The position numbers were made by a program, and so were the translations under genes. DNA of 64,000 bases from Erysipelotrichaceae bacterium (lineage in GTDB: Bacteria; Bacillota_I; Bacilli_A; Erysipelotrichales; Erysipelotrichaceae). The stretch is from positions 1-64,000 of the forward strand of contig JALENJ010000068.1 of NCBI GenBank assembly GCA_022767445.1, read 5' to 3'. Below are positions 23,799-32,327 of the stretch, in pieces. How positions within the stretch are numbered: the stretch's first letter is position 1; each line of letters starts with the position of its first letter. The notes under the pieces are model-generated. The model made no database searches. It was not told where the DNA came from and worked only from the letters and a program-made list of their open reading frames with translations.

Positions 23799-25978
23799 TC
23801 TCCCAATTCCTCTCTACTTAATTGTGAGTGTGCAATTTCTTGGTATACTTCACAATTCTTTAATAGTTCTTCATGTGTACCGATGCCTACCATCTTACCT
23901 TCATCTAGTACGATGATCTTATCTGCGTCCATAATTGAACTGATACGTTGTGCAACGATGAAGATTGTTGCGTGCTTCTCTTCAATCATCTTTGATAAGG
24001 CAGCTCTGAGTTTGGCATCTGTCGCATAGTCTAATGCACTAAACGTATCGTCGAAGATGTAAACTTGGGCATCCTTTGCCAAAGCTCTTGCGATAGATAG
24101 ACGTTGTTTTTGTCCACCAGATATATTCGTACCACCTTGAGAAATTGCCTCATCCACTCCCTTAGGCATACGAGAAACGAATTCCTTGGCTTGTGAGATC
24201 GTTAAAGCTTCCTCTATCTTTTTATCACTGATATTCTCATCGGCATAACGTAAGTTAGAAGCGATGGTTCCACTAAATAGAATACCCTTTTGTGGAATAT
24301 ATCCAATGCGATCACGAAGTTCCTTCTGTGGTACATCACGGATATCCACATCACCAAACTTGATGGAACCCTCACTCACATCAAAGAAACGAGGTAATAG
24401 ATTAATCAACGTCGACTTACCGGAGCCAGTTGAGCCAATAAAGGCTATAGTCTCACCAGGCTTGGCAGTAAAGTTGATATCATCAAGTACATCCTCTTCT
24501 GCATTTGCGTACTTGAAGGAAACATGATTGAACGAAATGGTAGAGTTTTCAGCAGGTAAGTGTTTTGGATCCTTTGGATCATGAATCGTAGGTTTTGTTG
24601 AGATGACCTCAAAGATACGATTCATCGACACAGCAGATCTTGGTAACATAATGAATATCATCGCGATAATCATAAAGGAGATCAAAATCTCTACAGAGTA
24701 CTGCAAGAAGGCCATCATATCGCCAACCTGCATCGTACCTGCATCTACTTGACCAGTACCGATCCAGATAATCACAACGGAAATCGCACTCATCACGAAT
24801 GTCATAACAGGTAATGGAATACTCATGGCACGGTTTAAGAAGATGTTTAACTTCGTGATTTCCGTATTCACTTGATCAAAACGCTTCTCTTCATAATCTT
24901 CATTGTCGAAAGCACGGATTACCAGCATACCTTCTAACTGTTCACGAGATACGAGGTTGAGACGGTCAACAAGCTCTTGCGATATTTTAAACTTTGGCAT
25001 CGTAAAGGCAAAGATGACAATCATCACCGCAATGACCACCACTATTGTCAGTGCGAGAACAGAGACAAGGGATGAATAATGAATGACTTTAAACAATGCG
25101 GATATTCCCATAAAAGGCGCAAACAACACGATTCTCAACAACATCGTCAACACCTGTTGAACCTGTTGAATATCATTTGTTGTACGTGTAATTAAGGAGG
25201 CAGTTGAAAAGTGAGAGAACTCAGCTGAGGAGAAAGATTCCACCTTCGCAAAGACATCTCTACGAATATCACGGCTGGCTGCAGTGGCAACACGGCTAGA
25301 TAAGAAGGAAGCCGCAATCGCACACAAGGTCATCACCAATGTGATACCAATCATAATTAGACCTTCTTGCAAGATATAACGATTCTGAATCGCACCAGTA
25401 TCCATACCAAGGTTTTGATAGATACCCTTAATCGCCATCGTCTCTGCAGCGGTTAAGTTAGCTTCTGTATAACCAGAAGTCATCTGATCAATCTGATTGA
25501 TAATCTGTGCTTTTACCTCAGGTAAAGCAATTACCATCACATATAGTTGTTCGGAATTATCAAAGTTGAACTTTTTGATCACTTCCTCATTGGATAACAT
25601 CGAGGTGATCAAAAGAGGTTTCTGTAGGATTGTAGATAAATTACTGTCCGCATTCTCTTTGAGTACATAGATGTTTTCATCCTTGAGGACAGGATACTCA
25701 TTGCTATAACTCTTAGTACCTTGTTCAATCTCTAGATAACTATCCTCAAGGATAGAAATCTCAGAATCACTCATGAAATACTCTAAGTGAGTAAAGTCAG
25801 TTTCACTGATCGCCTTTGGTACAGTATCCGTAATACCACCATACTGAATACCATTGGTGATGATTTTAGACATGTGATCCGGTAGGGCAAGCTGTGCTTG
25901 AACTTGAGTAAATATCAACACAATAATCGCAACAACCGATAACCAATAGGGCTTTAAATAACGAATTGCTTTTGTCAT
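23795..25978 (-). CDS. ABC multidrug-type exporter half-transporter, partner
   Basis: 727 aa; GSTGSGKSTLINLL, ISGGQKQRLSIARAL; Walker B VYIFDDTFSALD (D in place of E). Confidence 0.93.
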   Translation of the reverse strand: MTKAIRYLKPYWLSVVAIIVLIFTQVQAQLALPDHMSKIITNGIQYGGITDTVPKAISETDFTHLEYFMSDSEISILEDSYLEIEQGTKSYSNEYPVLKDENIYVLKENADSNLSTILQKPLLITSMLSNEEVIKKFNFDNSEQLYVMVIALPEVKAQIINQIDQMTSGYTEANLTAAETMAIKGIYQNLGMDTGAIQNRYILQEGLIMIGITLVMTLCAIAASFLSSRVATAASRDIRRDVFAKVESFSSAEFSHFSTASLITRTTNDIQQVQQVLTMLLRIVLFAPFMGISALFKVIHYSSLVSVLALTIVVVIAVMIVIFAFTMPKFKISQELVDRLNLVSREQLEGMLVIRAFDNEDYEEKRFDQVNTEITKLNIFLNRAMSIPLPVMTFVMSAISVVIIWIGTGQVDAGTMQVGDMMAFLQYSVEILISFMIIAMIFIMLPRSAVSMNRIFEVISTKPTIHDPKDPKHLPAENSTISFNHVSFKYANAEEDVLDDINFTAKPGETIAFIGSTGSGKSTLINLLPRFFDVSEGSIKFGDVDIRDVPQKELRDRIGYIPQKGILFSGTIASNLRYADENISDKKIEEALTISQAKEFVSRMPKGVDEAISQGGTNISGGQKQRLSIARALAKDAQVYIFDDTFSALDYATDAKLRAALSKMIEEKHATIFIVAQRISSIMDADKIIVLDEGKMVGIGTHEELLKNCEVYQEIAHSQLSREELGE

Positions 25979-26005
25979 ATACTCTAATCTCCAATTAATT
26001 CTTGA

Positions 26006-26027
26006 TTATATTACCACGGTAATATAA
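26006..26027. promoter_or_regulatory. Perfect 22-bp palindrome, probable TetR operator
   Basis: TTATATTACC-AC-GGTAATATAA between divergent ABC exporter and TetR gene. Confidence 0.75.
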
Positions 26028-26098
26028 ATAATACAACTAGATAATAAAAATACTTGTATATAGTAATAAAACATATTATAGTAAATAACGGAGAAATT

Positions 26099-26677
26099 AT
26101 GAAAGACAATAAAAAAAGAGAGATACAACAAATCGCACTGGACCTATTTCGCCAGGAAACATATGAAAAAGTCAGTGTGAATCAAATCGCCAAAGCAGCA
26201 GGTATATCCAAGAATACCTTCTATTACTACTTTACAAGTAAAGAAGAATTGGTTCGTGATATCCTACGTCCAGAACTGTTTATTGATGAGGATGTTATCA
26301 TACAATTATCTGCACTGGATGATCCACTCGAACAAATCCATGCATTAAACGAATCCATGATTCGCTACTTTGTAAAACTAGGAAAACCAATTGTAAAAGT
26401 AGCGTTTAGAGCGAACCTCAACAATGAGTTTCCAATTGTAGAGAAAGATAATTACCATGAGCTGCCAATGATTATGAAGATCACAATGAACTTCTTCAAG
26501 CGAGCAATCGAAGCCAAAGTAATACGCACAGACCTAAAAGCACATCAGCTCATGGCGTTAACAGGTGTTATACTATTTGGTGTTTTACAAATGTGGGCAT
26601 CCGCACCACGTGAATTAGACTTAGAAAAATTCTTTATGGGACAAATAGATGCAGTATTATGTGTGAAGAAAGCATAA
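26099..26677 (+). CDS. TetR/AcrR family regulator
   Basis: IQQIALDLFRQETYEKVSVNQIAKAAGISKNTFYYYFTSKEELV. Confidence 0.9.
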   Translation: MKDNKKREIQQIALDLFRQETYEKVSVNQIAKAAGISKNTFYYYFTSKEELVRDILRPELFIDEDVIIQLSALDDPLEQIHALNESMIRYFVKLGKPIVKVAFRANLNNEFPIVEKDNYHELPMIMKITMNFFKRAIEAKVIRTDLKAHQLMALTGVILFGVLQMWASAPRELDLEKFFMGQIDAVLCVKKA

Positions 26678-26681
26678 TGAT

Positions 26682-27737
26682 ATGAAAAATAAATTACCAG
26701 CATACGTAGACTTATATTATAAATTACAAAAAGATATCACCCATGGTGTCTATCAAACAGGTGCTAAGCTACCATCCAAAAGAGTCTTGGCAGACAAAGA
26801 GAATGTCAGTGTGATTACAGTCGCACATGCCTATGATTTATTGGTATCCGAAGGATATATCACTTCCTTACAAAGAAGTGGATATTATGTAAGTTATCAA
26901 GCTGGTGATTTCTTTTCAACAGGCGAAGAAGATTTTATCGAAGATATCCCATTCATGCATGATACAGATGATACACGCATGTCCTACAATATCTTCGCTA
27001 AAACACTGCGTAAAGTACTCAACATCCACCAAGAAAGCGTACTCGTAAAATCACCATGGAATGGACTACTTTACTTGCGTAAAGCCCTAGCAAACTATCT
27101 TGCAAGAGCTAGGGGAATCTACGTTGATCCAGAACAAATCGTCATTGGATCTGGTGCAGAGTATCTATATAGCTTAGTTGTAGATATCATCGGCCGTGAT
27201 AAAACATATGCAATCGAAGATCCATCCTACGAACAAATATCACATACATACATATCCCAGGATGTAAAACTCATACGTATGAAACTGGGACAAAACGGTA
27301 TATTAACCTCACAACTAAAAGAAAAACACGCAGATGTACTGCATGTTACACCATATCATAGCTTTCCTACAGGAAGCACAACCGACATCAACAAACGCAA
27401 ACAATACCTAAAATGGGCGAAAGACAATCATGCATGGATTGTTGAGGATGACTACGATTCTGAATATGTATTTGGAATCAACGGAAGAAATACACTATTC
27501 TCCCTCGATGAAAAACAAGTCATCTACCTCAATACCTTTTCCAACACCATTGCCTCAGCAGTACGTATTGGCTATATGATTTTACCGAAGGGAAACCTGA
27601 AGGAACTTCAGGCAAAGATATCCCAACGCTCCAATACAGTATCCACACTCATGCAGTATCTTGTGGCAGAGCTTATCCAAAGCGGTAGCTTTGAAAGACA
27701 TATTAATCGCGTACGTAAAAACATGCGAAAAGAATAA
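26682..27737 (+). CDS. MocR/PdxR-like regulator, C-terminally short and lacking PLP lysine
   Basis: GntR wHTH (GVYQTGAKLPSKRVLADKENVSVITVAHAYDLL) plus aminotransferase-like domain; YLNTFSNTIASAVRIGY where SK is expected; 351 aa. Confidence 0.8.
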   Translation: MKNKLPAYVDLYYKLQKDITHGVYQTGAKLPSKRVLADKENVSVITVAHAYDLLVSEGYITSLQRSGYYVSYQAGDFFSTGEEDFIEDIPFMHDTDDTRMSYNIFAKTLRKVLNIHQESVLVKSPWNGLLYLRKALANYLARARGIYVDPEQIVIGSGAEYLYSLVVDIIGRDKTYAIEDPSYEQISHTYISQDVKLIRMKLGQNGILTSQLKEKHADVLHVTPYHSFPTGSTTDINKRKQYLKWAKDNHAWIVEDDYDSEYVFGINGRNTLFSLDEKQVIYLNTFSNTIASAVRIGYMILPKGNLKELQAKISQRSNTVSTLMQYLVAELIQSGSFERHINRVRKNMRKE

Positions 27738-27742
27738 AAACT

Positions 27743-27772
27743 TGAGGTTTCCAAACCCCAAGTTTTTAAATG
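27743..27772. terminator. Bidirectional terminator
   Basis: AACTTGAGGTTTCCAAACCCCAAGTTTTT. Confidence 0.75.
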
Positions 27773-27775
27773 ACA

Positions 27776-28618
27776 TTATTGTTGTGCTTTCTGATATAAG
27801 TTATCAATCAAGAAAGGCATTGCCTGTTCAAAGTTAACACCATAGATATTGTGATTCTCTTCGATCAGTGTCTTGTGGATCGATTCCTTGACATAATCAC
27901 AAGCCAACTGCATCGCTTCTAGTAAGGATAATCCACGAATCAACCCACCAGTAAATGTACTAGCCCAAATATCACCAGTACCGTGGAAATGTTGAGGCTC
28001 CTCTTCATTAAAGTATGTCGTATAAGAATCAGAACGCTTATCATACGCATAGGCGCCAATCTTACCCTTTTCAAAAGACACACCTGTTAGGATGGCAGTA
28101 TTCACACCTAAATCCGTTAGCTTATGCAATACCTCCTGAATGTAGGATTCATCATATTCTTGACGATATGGAATATCTAACAAGAAAGAAGCTTCCGTTA
28201 AATTAGGTACGATAATATCCGCTACTGCACATAGATCTCTCATCTTATGTACGAAAGGTAAATCAAATCCAGGATATAACTTTCCATTATCTGCCATACA
28301 TGGATCAACAACCTTAATCGCCTTCTCGCCAAATTTTGCAAATAAGTCTTTCGCTAAATCAATCTGTTCAAAAGATCCAAGATATCCCGTATAGATTCCA
28401 TCAAAGTCAAAACCTTCCTTTTGCCAATGAGATAGAATCGGATTAACCTCACCAGTTAAATCATGGAAGGTAAATCCCTGAAACATTGTATGTGTGGATA
28501 ACACCGCAGTAGGGATCACAGCGGTCTCCACTCCCATTGCGGATAAGATAGGTAAAGCAACCGTTAATGAGCACTTACCTACACAAGATATATCTTGCAT
28601 CGTAACGATTTTTTTCAT
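27776..28618 (-). CDS. Pyridoxamine/pyridoxal kinase-like (ribokinase family)
   Basis: MQDISCVGKCSLTVALPILSAMGVETAVIPTAVLSTHT; HGTGDIWASTFTGGL. Confidence 0.85.
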   Translation of the reverse strand: MKKIVTMQDISCVGKCSLTVALPILSAMGVETAVIPTAVLSTHTMFQGFTFHDLTGEVNPILSHWQKEGFDFDGIYTGYLGSFEQIDLAKDLFAKFGEKAIKVVDPCMADNGKLYPGFDLPFVHKMRDLCAVADIIVPNLTEASFLLDIPYRQEYDESYIQEVLHKLTDLGVNTAILTGVSFEKGKIGAYAYDKRSDSYTTYFNEEEPQHFHGTGDIWASTFTGGLIRGLSLLEAMQLACDYVKESIHKTLIEENHNIYGVNFEQAMPFLIDNLYQKAQQ

Positions 28619-28711
28619 ATTTTAAATACTCCTTTGATACTATTATTATAGTAAAAATATACAAATATGATATGACCAGATTGATATCCTTTTATATAAC
28701 CAATTCCGTAT

Positions 28712-29551
28712 TTAATGCTTGTTTTCCTTACGATACTGATTTGGTGTCATTTGATATTCCTTTAGAAACAAACGATTAAAGTAACTAGGCTGATTAAAAC
28801 CACATGCGTAGGATATTTCAGTTACCTGTTGATTTGTTGTAAGTAACAACTCAATACTCCTTTCCAAACGATAACTATTCAAGAAATCAACAGGCGACTT
28901 ACCCGTATACTTCTTAAACAAACGAATGCATGTGCTACGCGATATCTGACCAGCATCAGCGATATCATCCAAAGCAATCTTATTTGCATACTGTTTATAG
29001 ATATACGTCGTCATCTTTCTTTGAATCTGAATATTCTCATCAAAAGAAGATTGAAAATGATCCTGATGCATCGCATATGCTAGATACAAACGACGGATAA
29101 TCATGTAGATCAGACCATAACTCTCCATCTCAAAACCCACAGGTCTTTCCTTATACAGAACCTCCAGTTGTTTAATAAAGGAGAATAAGTCCAAACCAAT
29201 TCCAGAGTTCATCGCAAACTGAATATGCGAGAAAGCACGATCTTGCAGAAGAGGACGGATATACCTTGTGTAAATGTCTTTATCTTTGATAAAGAAGTCC
29301 GGATTAAAGATAAGTGCCTTCTTACGGCATTGTTGGGGATCCTTTTCATTTAATATACGATGCATGTGTCCACGATTGATAATACATAGATTACCCTTCT
29401 TAACGACGAATGAATCCCCATCAACGTGGCATTGAAAGGAACCATCTAAGACTTCAATAATTTCAAAGCAATTATGCCAATGTGTTAGTTCATCGTGAGA
29501 ACTAGCTGTATAGATATCATCTTCGATGATAAGTGGTTTATATTCATTCAT
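28712..29551 (-). CDS. AraC family regulator with cupin domain
   Basis: N-terminal cupin, C-terminal AraC HTH (ISYACGFNQPSYFNRLFLKEYQMTPNQYR). Confidence 0.92.
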   Translation of the reverse strand: MNEYKPLIIEDDIYTASSHDELTHWHNCFEIIEVLDGSFQCHVDGDSFVVKKGNLCIINRGHMHRILNEKDPQQCRKKALIFNPDFFIKDKDIYTRYIRPLLQDRAFSHIQFAMNSGIGLDLFSFIKQLEVLYKERPVGFEMESYGLIYMIIRRLYLAYAMHQDHFQSSFDENIQIQRKMTTYIYKQYANKIALDDIADAGQISRSTCIRLFKKYTGKSPVDFLNSYRLERSIELLLTTNQQVTEISYACGFNQPSYFNRLFLKEYQMTPNQYRKENKH

Positions 29552-29685
29552 ATATGTTTTCTCCTGATTGACAATATTGTACTATGAATTGAGTATATAA
29601 TACTATTTATATGTAATATTTGATTATATACTATCAATATCAGCTGAGGAGGCTGTAGAAAATATTGAAAAGGAGATTATAAATT

Positions 29686-30117
29686 ATGAACAACAAGTTA
29701 AATGTATTATTATCCGACCTAGTCGTTTTCTATCACAAATTACAAAATAAGCACTGGTATGTAAGTGGACAGTCATTCTTCCAGATTCATCCAGAACTCG
29801 AGAATTTATATGATGCTGTATTACCACAGGTTGATACAGTTGGTGAATTAATCTTGATGAATGGTGGTAAGCCAGTTTCAACACTAAAGGAATTCCTTGC
29901 AAATGCAAAGCTTGAAGAAGGCACAGACGCATATGTAACAAGTGTTAAGACTTTATACTCTGAATTATTATCAGACTATCAGTACCTATTAAAGAGTGTT
30001 ACAGAAATCAAGGAAGCTGCAGATGCAGAGAACAACTACCTCGTATCTGCGAAGATGGATGAATTTATCGCATCTTACGCTAAGACAATCTGGATGTTAA
30101 GCCAGGCCCTACTATAA
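29686..30117 (+). CDS. Dps/ferritin-like protein
   Basis: KHWYVSGQSFFQIHPELENLYDAVLPQVDTVGELI; H/H/E/D/E spacing of a ferroxidase site. Confidence 0.88.
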   Translation: MNNKLNVLLSDLVVFYHKLQNKHWYVSGQSFFQIHPELENLYDAVLPQVDTVGELILMNGGKPVSTLKEFLANAKLEEGTDAYVTSVKTLYSELLSDYQYLLKSVTEIKEAADAENNYLVSAKMDEFIASYAKTIWMLSQALL

Positions 30118-30137
30118 CCATCAATCGTATTAACATG

Positions 30138-30183
30138 TTATCTCTGCTAGAGTTCCCCCTACGACTAGCAGGGATTTCTTTTT
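30138..30183 (+). terminator. Intrinsic terminator after dps
   Basis: CTGCTAG...CTAGCAGGGATTTCTTTTT. Confidence 0.65.
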
Positions 30184-30210
30184 GACAAAGAAATAAATCG
30201 GAACTATAAT
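30182..30210 (+). promoter_or_regulatory. Consensus sigma-A promoter for leader and antiporter
   Basis: TTGACA (30182-30187)-N17-TATAAT (30205-30210). Confidence 0.85.
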
Positions 30211-30216
30211 TTCTGA

Positions 30217-30308
30217 CGGAAATGGGGTTTTCCAAGATTATAAATCTAAACCGCTATAAGTGCTGATAACTCCTGTAACTTCTTTTTGTTACGGGTATCA
30301 GCATTTTT
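30217..30308 (+). ncRNA. Structured 5' leader with intrinsic terminator upstream of antiporter (candidate riboswitch/attenuator)
   Basis: Hairpins GGAAA-TGGGGT-TTTCC and AGATT-ATA-AATCT, then terminator TGCTGATA(ACT)CCTGTAAC-TTCTTTTT-GTTACGGGTATCAGCA-TTTTT (30261-30308), 15 nt before ATG 30323. Confidence 0.6.
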
Positions 30309-30322
30309 ATATAAGGAGAGTT

Positions 30323-31501
30323 ATGTTATTTAGTTTTGCGATGATGATTTTAGTTGGTGTAGTGTTTGCGATGATTATGCGTAAGGTAGGTTTACCAAAT
30401 TTATTAGGGTATTTACTAACTGGAATCATATTAGGACCCTTTGTATGCAACGTAATTGATACAACAACCTTTCAGATTTCATCTGATATCCGCCAGATTG
30501 CGTTAATGATTATTTTGATGCGTGCCGGTTTGAACTTACAGATATCGGATTTAAAGAAGGTTGGATCGTCTGCGTTGCTGATGTGTTTTGTGCCAGCTAG
30601 CTTTGAGATTCTAGGACTGATGATTCTAGCGCCAATCTTTCTGCATTTAGATCTGTTGAATGCCGCAATACTTGGAACCGTATTAGCTGCGGTATCGCCT
30701 GCTGTTGTTGTACCACTTATGTTAAGACTAATGGACGAAGGGTATGGCACAAAAGAGGGTATTCCTCAACTAATTATGGCTGGTGCTTCAATGGATGATG
30801 TGTATGTTATTGTACTATTTACATCATTATTGACACTTGCCAAGAGAGGAGAGTTCAATGCGTTATCCTTATTACGTATTCCAACATCAATCCTATTTGG
30901 AATTGTTTCTGGTATTGTCTTGGGCTATGTACTTTGTAAGCTGTATCGGTTATTGAAGTTACCTATTGGGATTGAACTTGCAAGCATGTTTGCGATTGGG
31001 ATGGTACTTATTATAATTGAAAGAATAATGACGGGTATAATTGGGTTCTCTGGTTTACTTGCTATTATGGCTTTGACAGCTACGATACGTCATATCAAAC
31101 CAGAGATGGCGGATAAATATTCTGCTGTTCTTGCGAAGTTATGGCAGCCTGCTGAGATCTTCTTATTTGCATTAGTAGGTGCGAGTGTACGAATTGATTA
31201 TGCATTATCTTTTGGACCTGTTGTTTTGGTTGTCATTATTCTAGCACTAGTATTCCGTATGCTTGGTGTATATCTGAGTATCATGAAAACAAAGTTCAAT
31301 ATGAAGGAGAGGATATTCACAATGGTGGCATATCTTCCAAAGGCAACGGTACAAGCTGCGATTGGAGGACTTGCATTAGAGGCAGGTCTTGCTAGTGGGG
31401 AATTAATTCTGACGGCTGCGGTCACCGCAATCCTATTTACTGCACCGCTTGGAGCTATCTTTATTTCACTTACCTACCGCAGCTTTTTACAAAAAGTGTA
31501 G
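30323..31501 (+). CDS. Cation:proton antiporter (CPA family)
   Basis: MLFSFAMMILVGVVFAMIMRKVGLPNLLGYLLTGIILGPF; multiple TM; start reassigned from 30260 to ATG 30323 (AAGGAGAG SD). Confidence 0.88.
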   Translation: MLFSFAMMILVGVVFAMIMRKVGLPNLLGYLLTGIILGPFVCNVIDTTTFQISSDIRQIALMIILMRAGLNLQISDLKKVGSSALLMCFVPASFEILGLMILAPIFLHLDLLNAAILGTVLAAVSPAVVVPLMLRLMDEGYGTKEGIPQLIMAGASMDDVYVIVLFTSLLTLAKRGEFNALSLLRIPTSILFGIVSGIVLGYVLCKLYRLLKLPIGIELASMFAIGMVLIIIERIMTGIIGFSGLLAIMALTATIRHIKPEMADKYSAVLAKLWQPAEIFLFALVGASVRIDYALSFGPVVLVVIILALVFRMLGVYLSIMKTKFNMKERIFTMVAYLPKATVQAAIGGLALEAGLASGELILTAAVTAILFTAPLGAIFISLTYRSFLQKV

Positions 31502-31583
31502 AGTAGTATAGGAGTTTTACAACAATTCTTGTTTTCTTCTATTTTTCATCTTTACTTCTAGTCCCTATTTGTTATGATAGTTA

Positions 31584-31783
31584 CGTGTTTTATGGTTTGG
31601 TAACGGATGTCTTTGGGACAGGAAGGATGGAGCTATGGCTTTAGGTGTTGTGACTCTCCGAACAATAGAATATATTGTCGGTACTTCGACAAATACATTT
31701 CTGATGGCGGTTTTCTGCGCTCAAAAATGTGGAAAGAATGTTTTTTGAATACGATCTGTGGAGAAATCTCCACGGATTTTTTG
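31584..31783 (+). ncRNA. Structured purE leader with intrinsic terminator (candidate riboswitch)
   Basis: Promoter-like TTTACT-N16-TATGAT (31551-31578); CGTGTTT (31584-31590) can pair with GAATACG (31747-31753); terminator GATCTGTGGAGAAATCTCCACGGATTTTTT just before purE SD. Confidence 0.5.
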
Positions 31784-31810
31784 TTTTATTAGAAAATGGA
31801 GGAAGGTAAG

Positions 31811-32308
31811 ATGAAAAAAGTGGCGATTTTAATGGGCAGTGATAGTGACTTTGGTGTGATGTCAAAGGCAATTTCGGTGTTGAATAAATTTGAAATTCCG
31901 GTAGAAGTACATGTATATTCTGCACATCGTACACCAGAGAAGGTTGCAGAGTTTGCCTCAAATGCGAAGGATAATGGCTTTGGTGTCATTATTGCGGGAG
32001 CTGGTATGGCAGCTGCCTTAGCAGGTGTAGTAGCAGGACATACAACGCTACCAGTCATTGGTGTTCCTCTGAAGTCCAATGCGTTAGAGGGCATAGATGC
32101 ATTATTATCTACCGTTATGATGCCTAGTGGTGTCCCAGTTGCAACGGTAGCAATTGACGGTTCTAAGAATGCGGCATATTTAGCTGCACAAATCTTAGCT
32201 ATCAGCGATGAAGAACTTGCGAAGAAAGTATTAGAAAGTCGTCAGAAACAAAGTGCAGCAGTATTGGCGAAAGATCAAGAACTTCAAGAAAAAGCACAGG
32301 CATTATAA
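31811..32308 (+). CDS. purE: N5-carboxyaminoimidazole ribonucleotide mutase
   Basis: VAILMGSDSDFGVMSKA...VYSAHRTPEKV; start at SD-preceded ATG 31811. Confidence 0.95.
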   Translation: MKKVAILMGSDSDFGVMSKAISVLNKFEIPVEVHVYSAHRTPEKVAEFASNAKDNGFGVIIAGAGMAAALAGVVAGHTTLPVIGVPLKSNALEGIDALLSTVMMPSGVPVATVAIDGSKNAAYLAAQILAISDEELAKKVLESRQKQSAAVLAKDQELQEKAQAL

Positions 32309-32327
32309 ATATACTAGGAGAGAGAAC

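Noticed and set aside
30472-30750. Minus-strand ORF within the antiporter gene
   Set aside because: Antisense to clear transmembrane-coding sequence; typical of low-complexity shadow frames.
31561-31790. Canonical guanine or PRPP riboswitch upstream of purE
   Set aside because: The diagnostic conserved cores were not recognisable by eye, so only an unassigned structured leader is reported.
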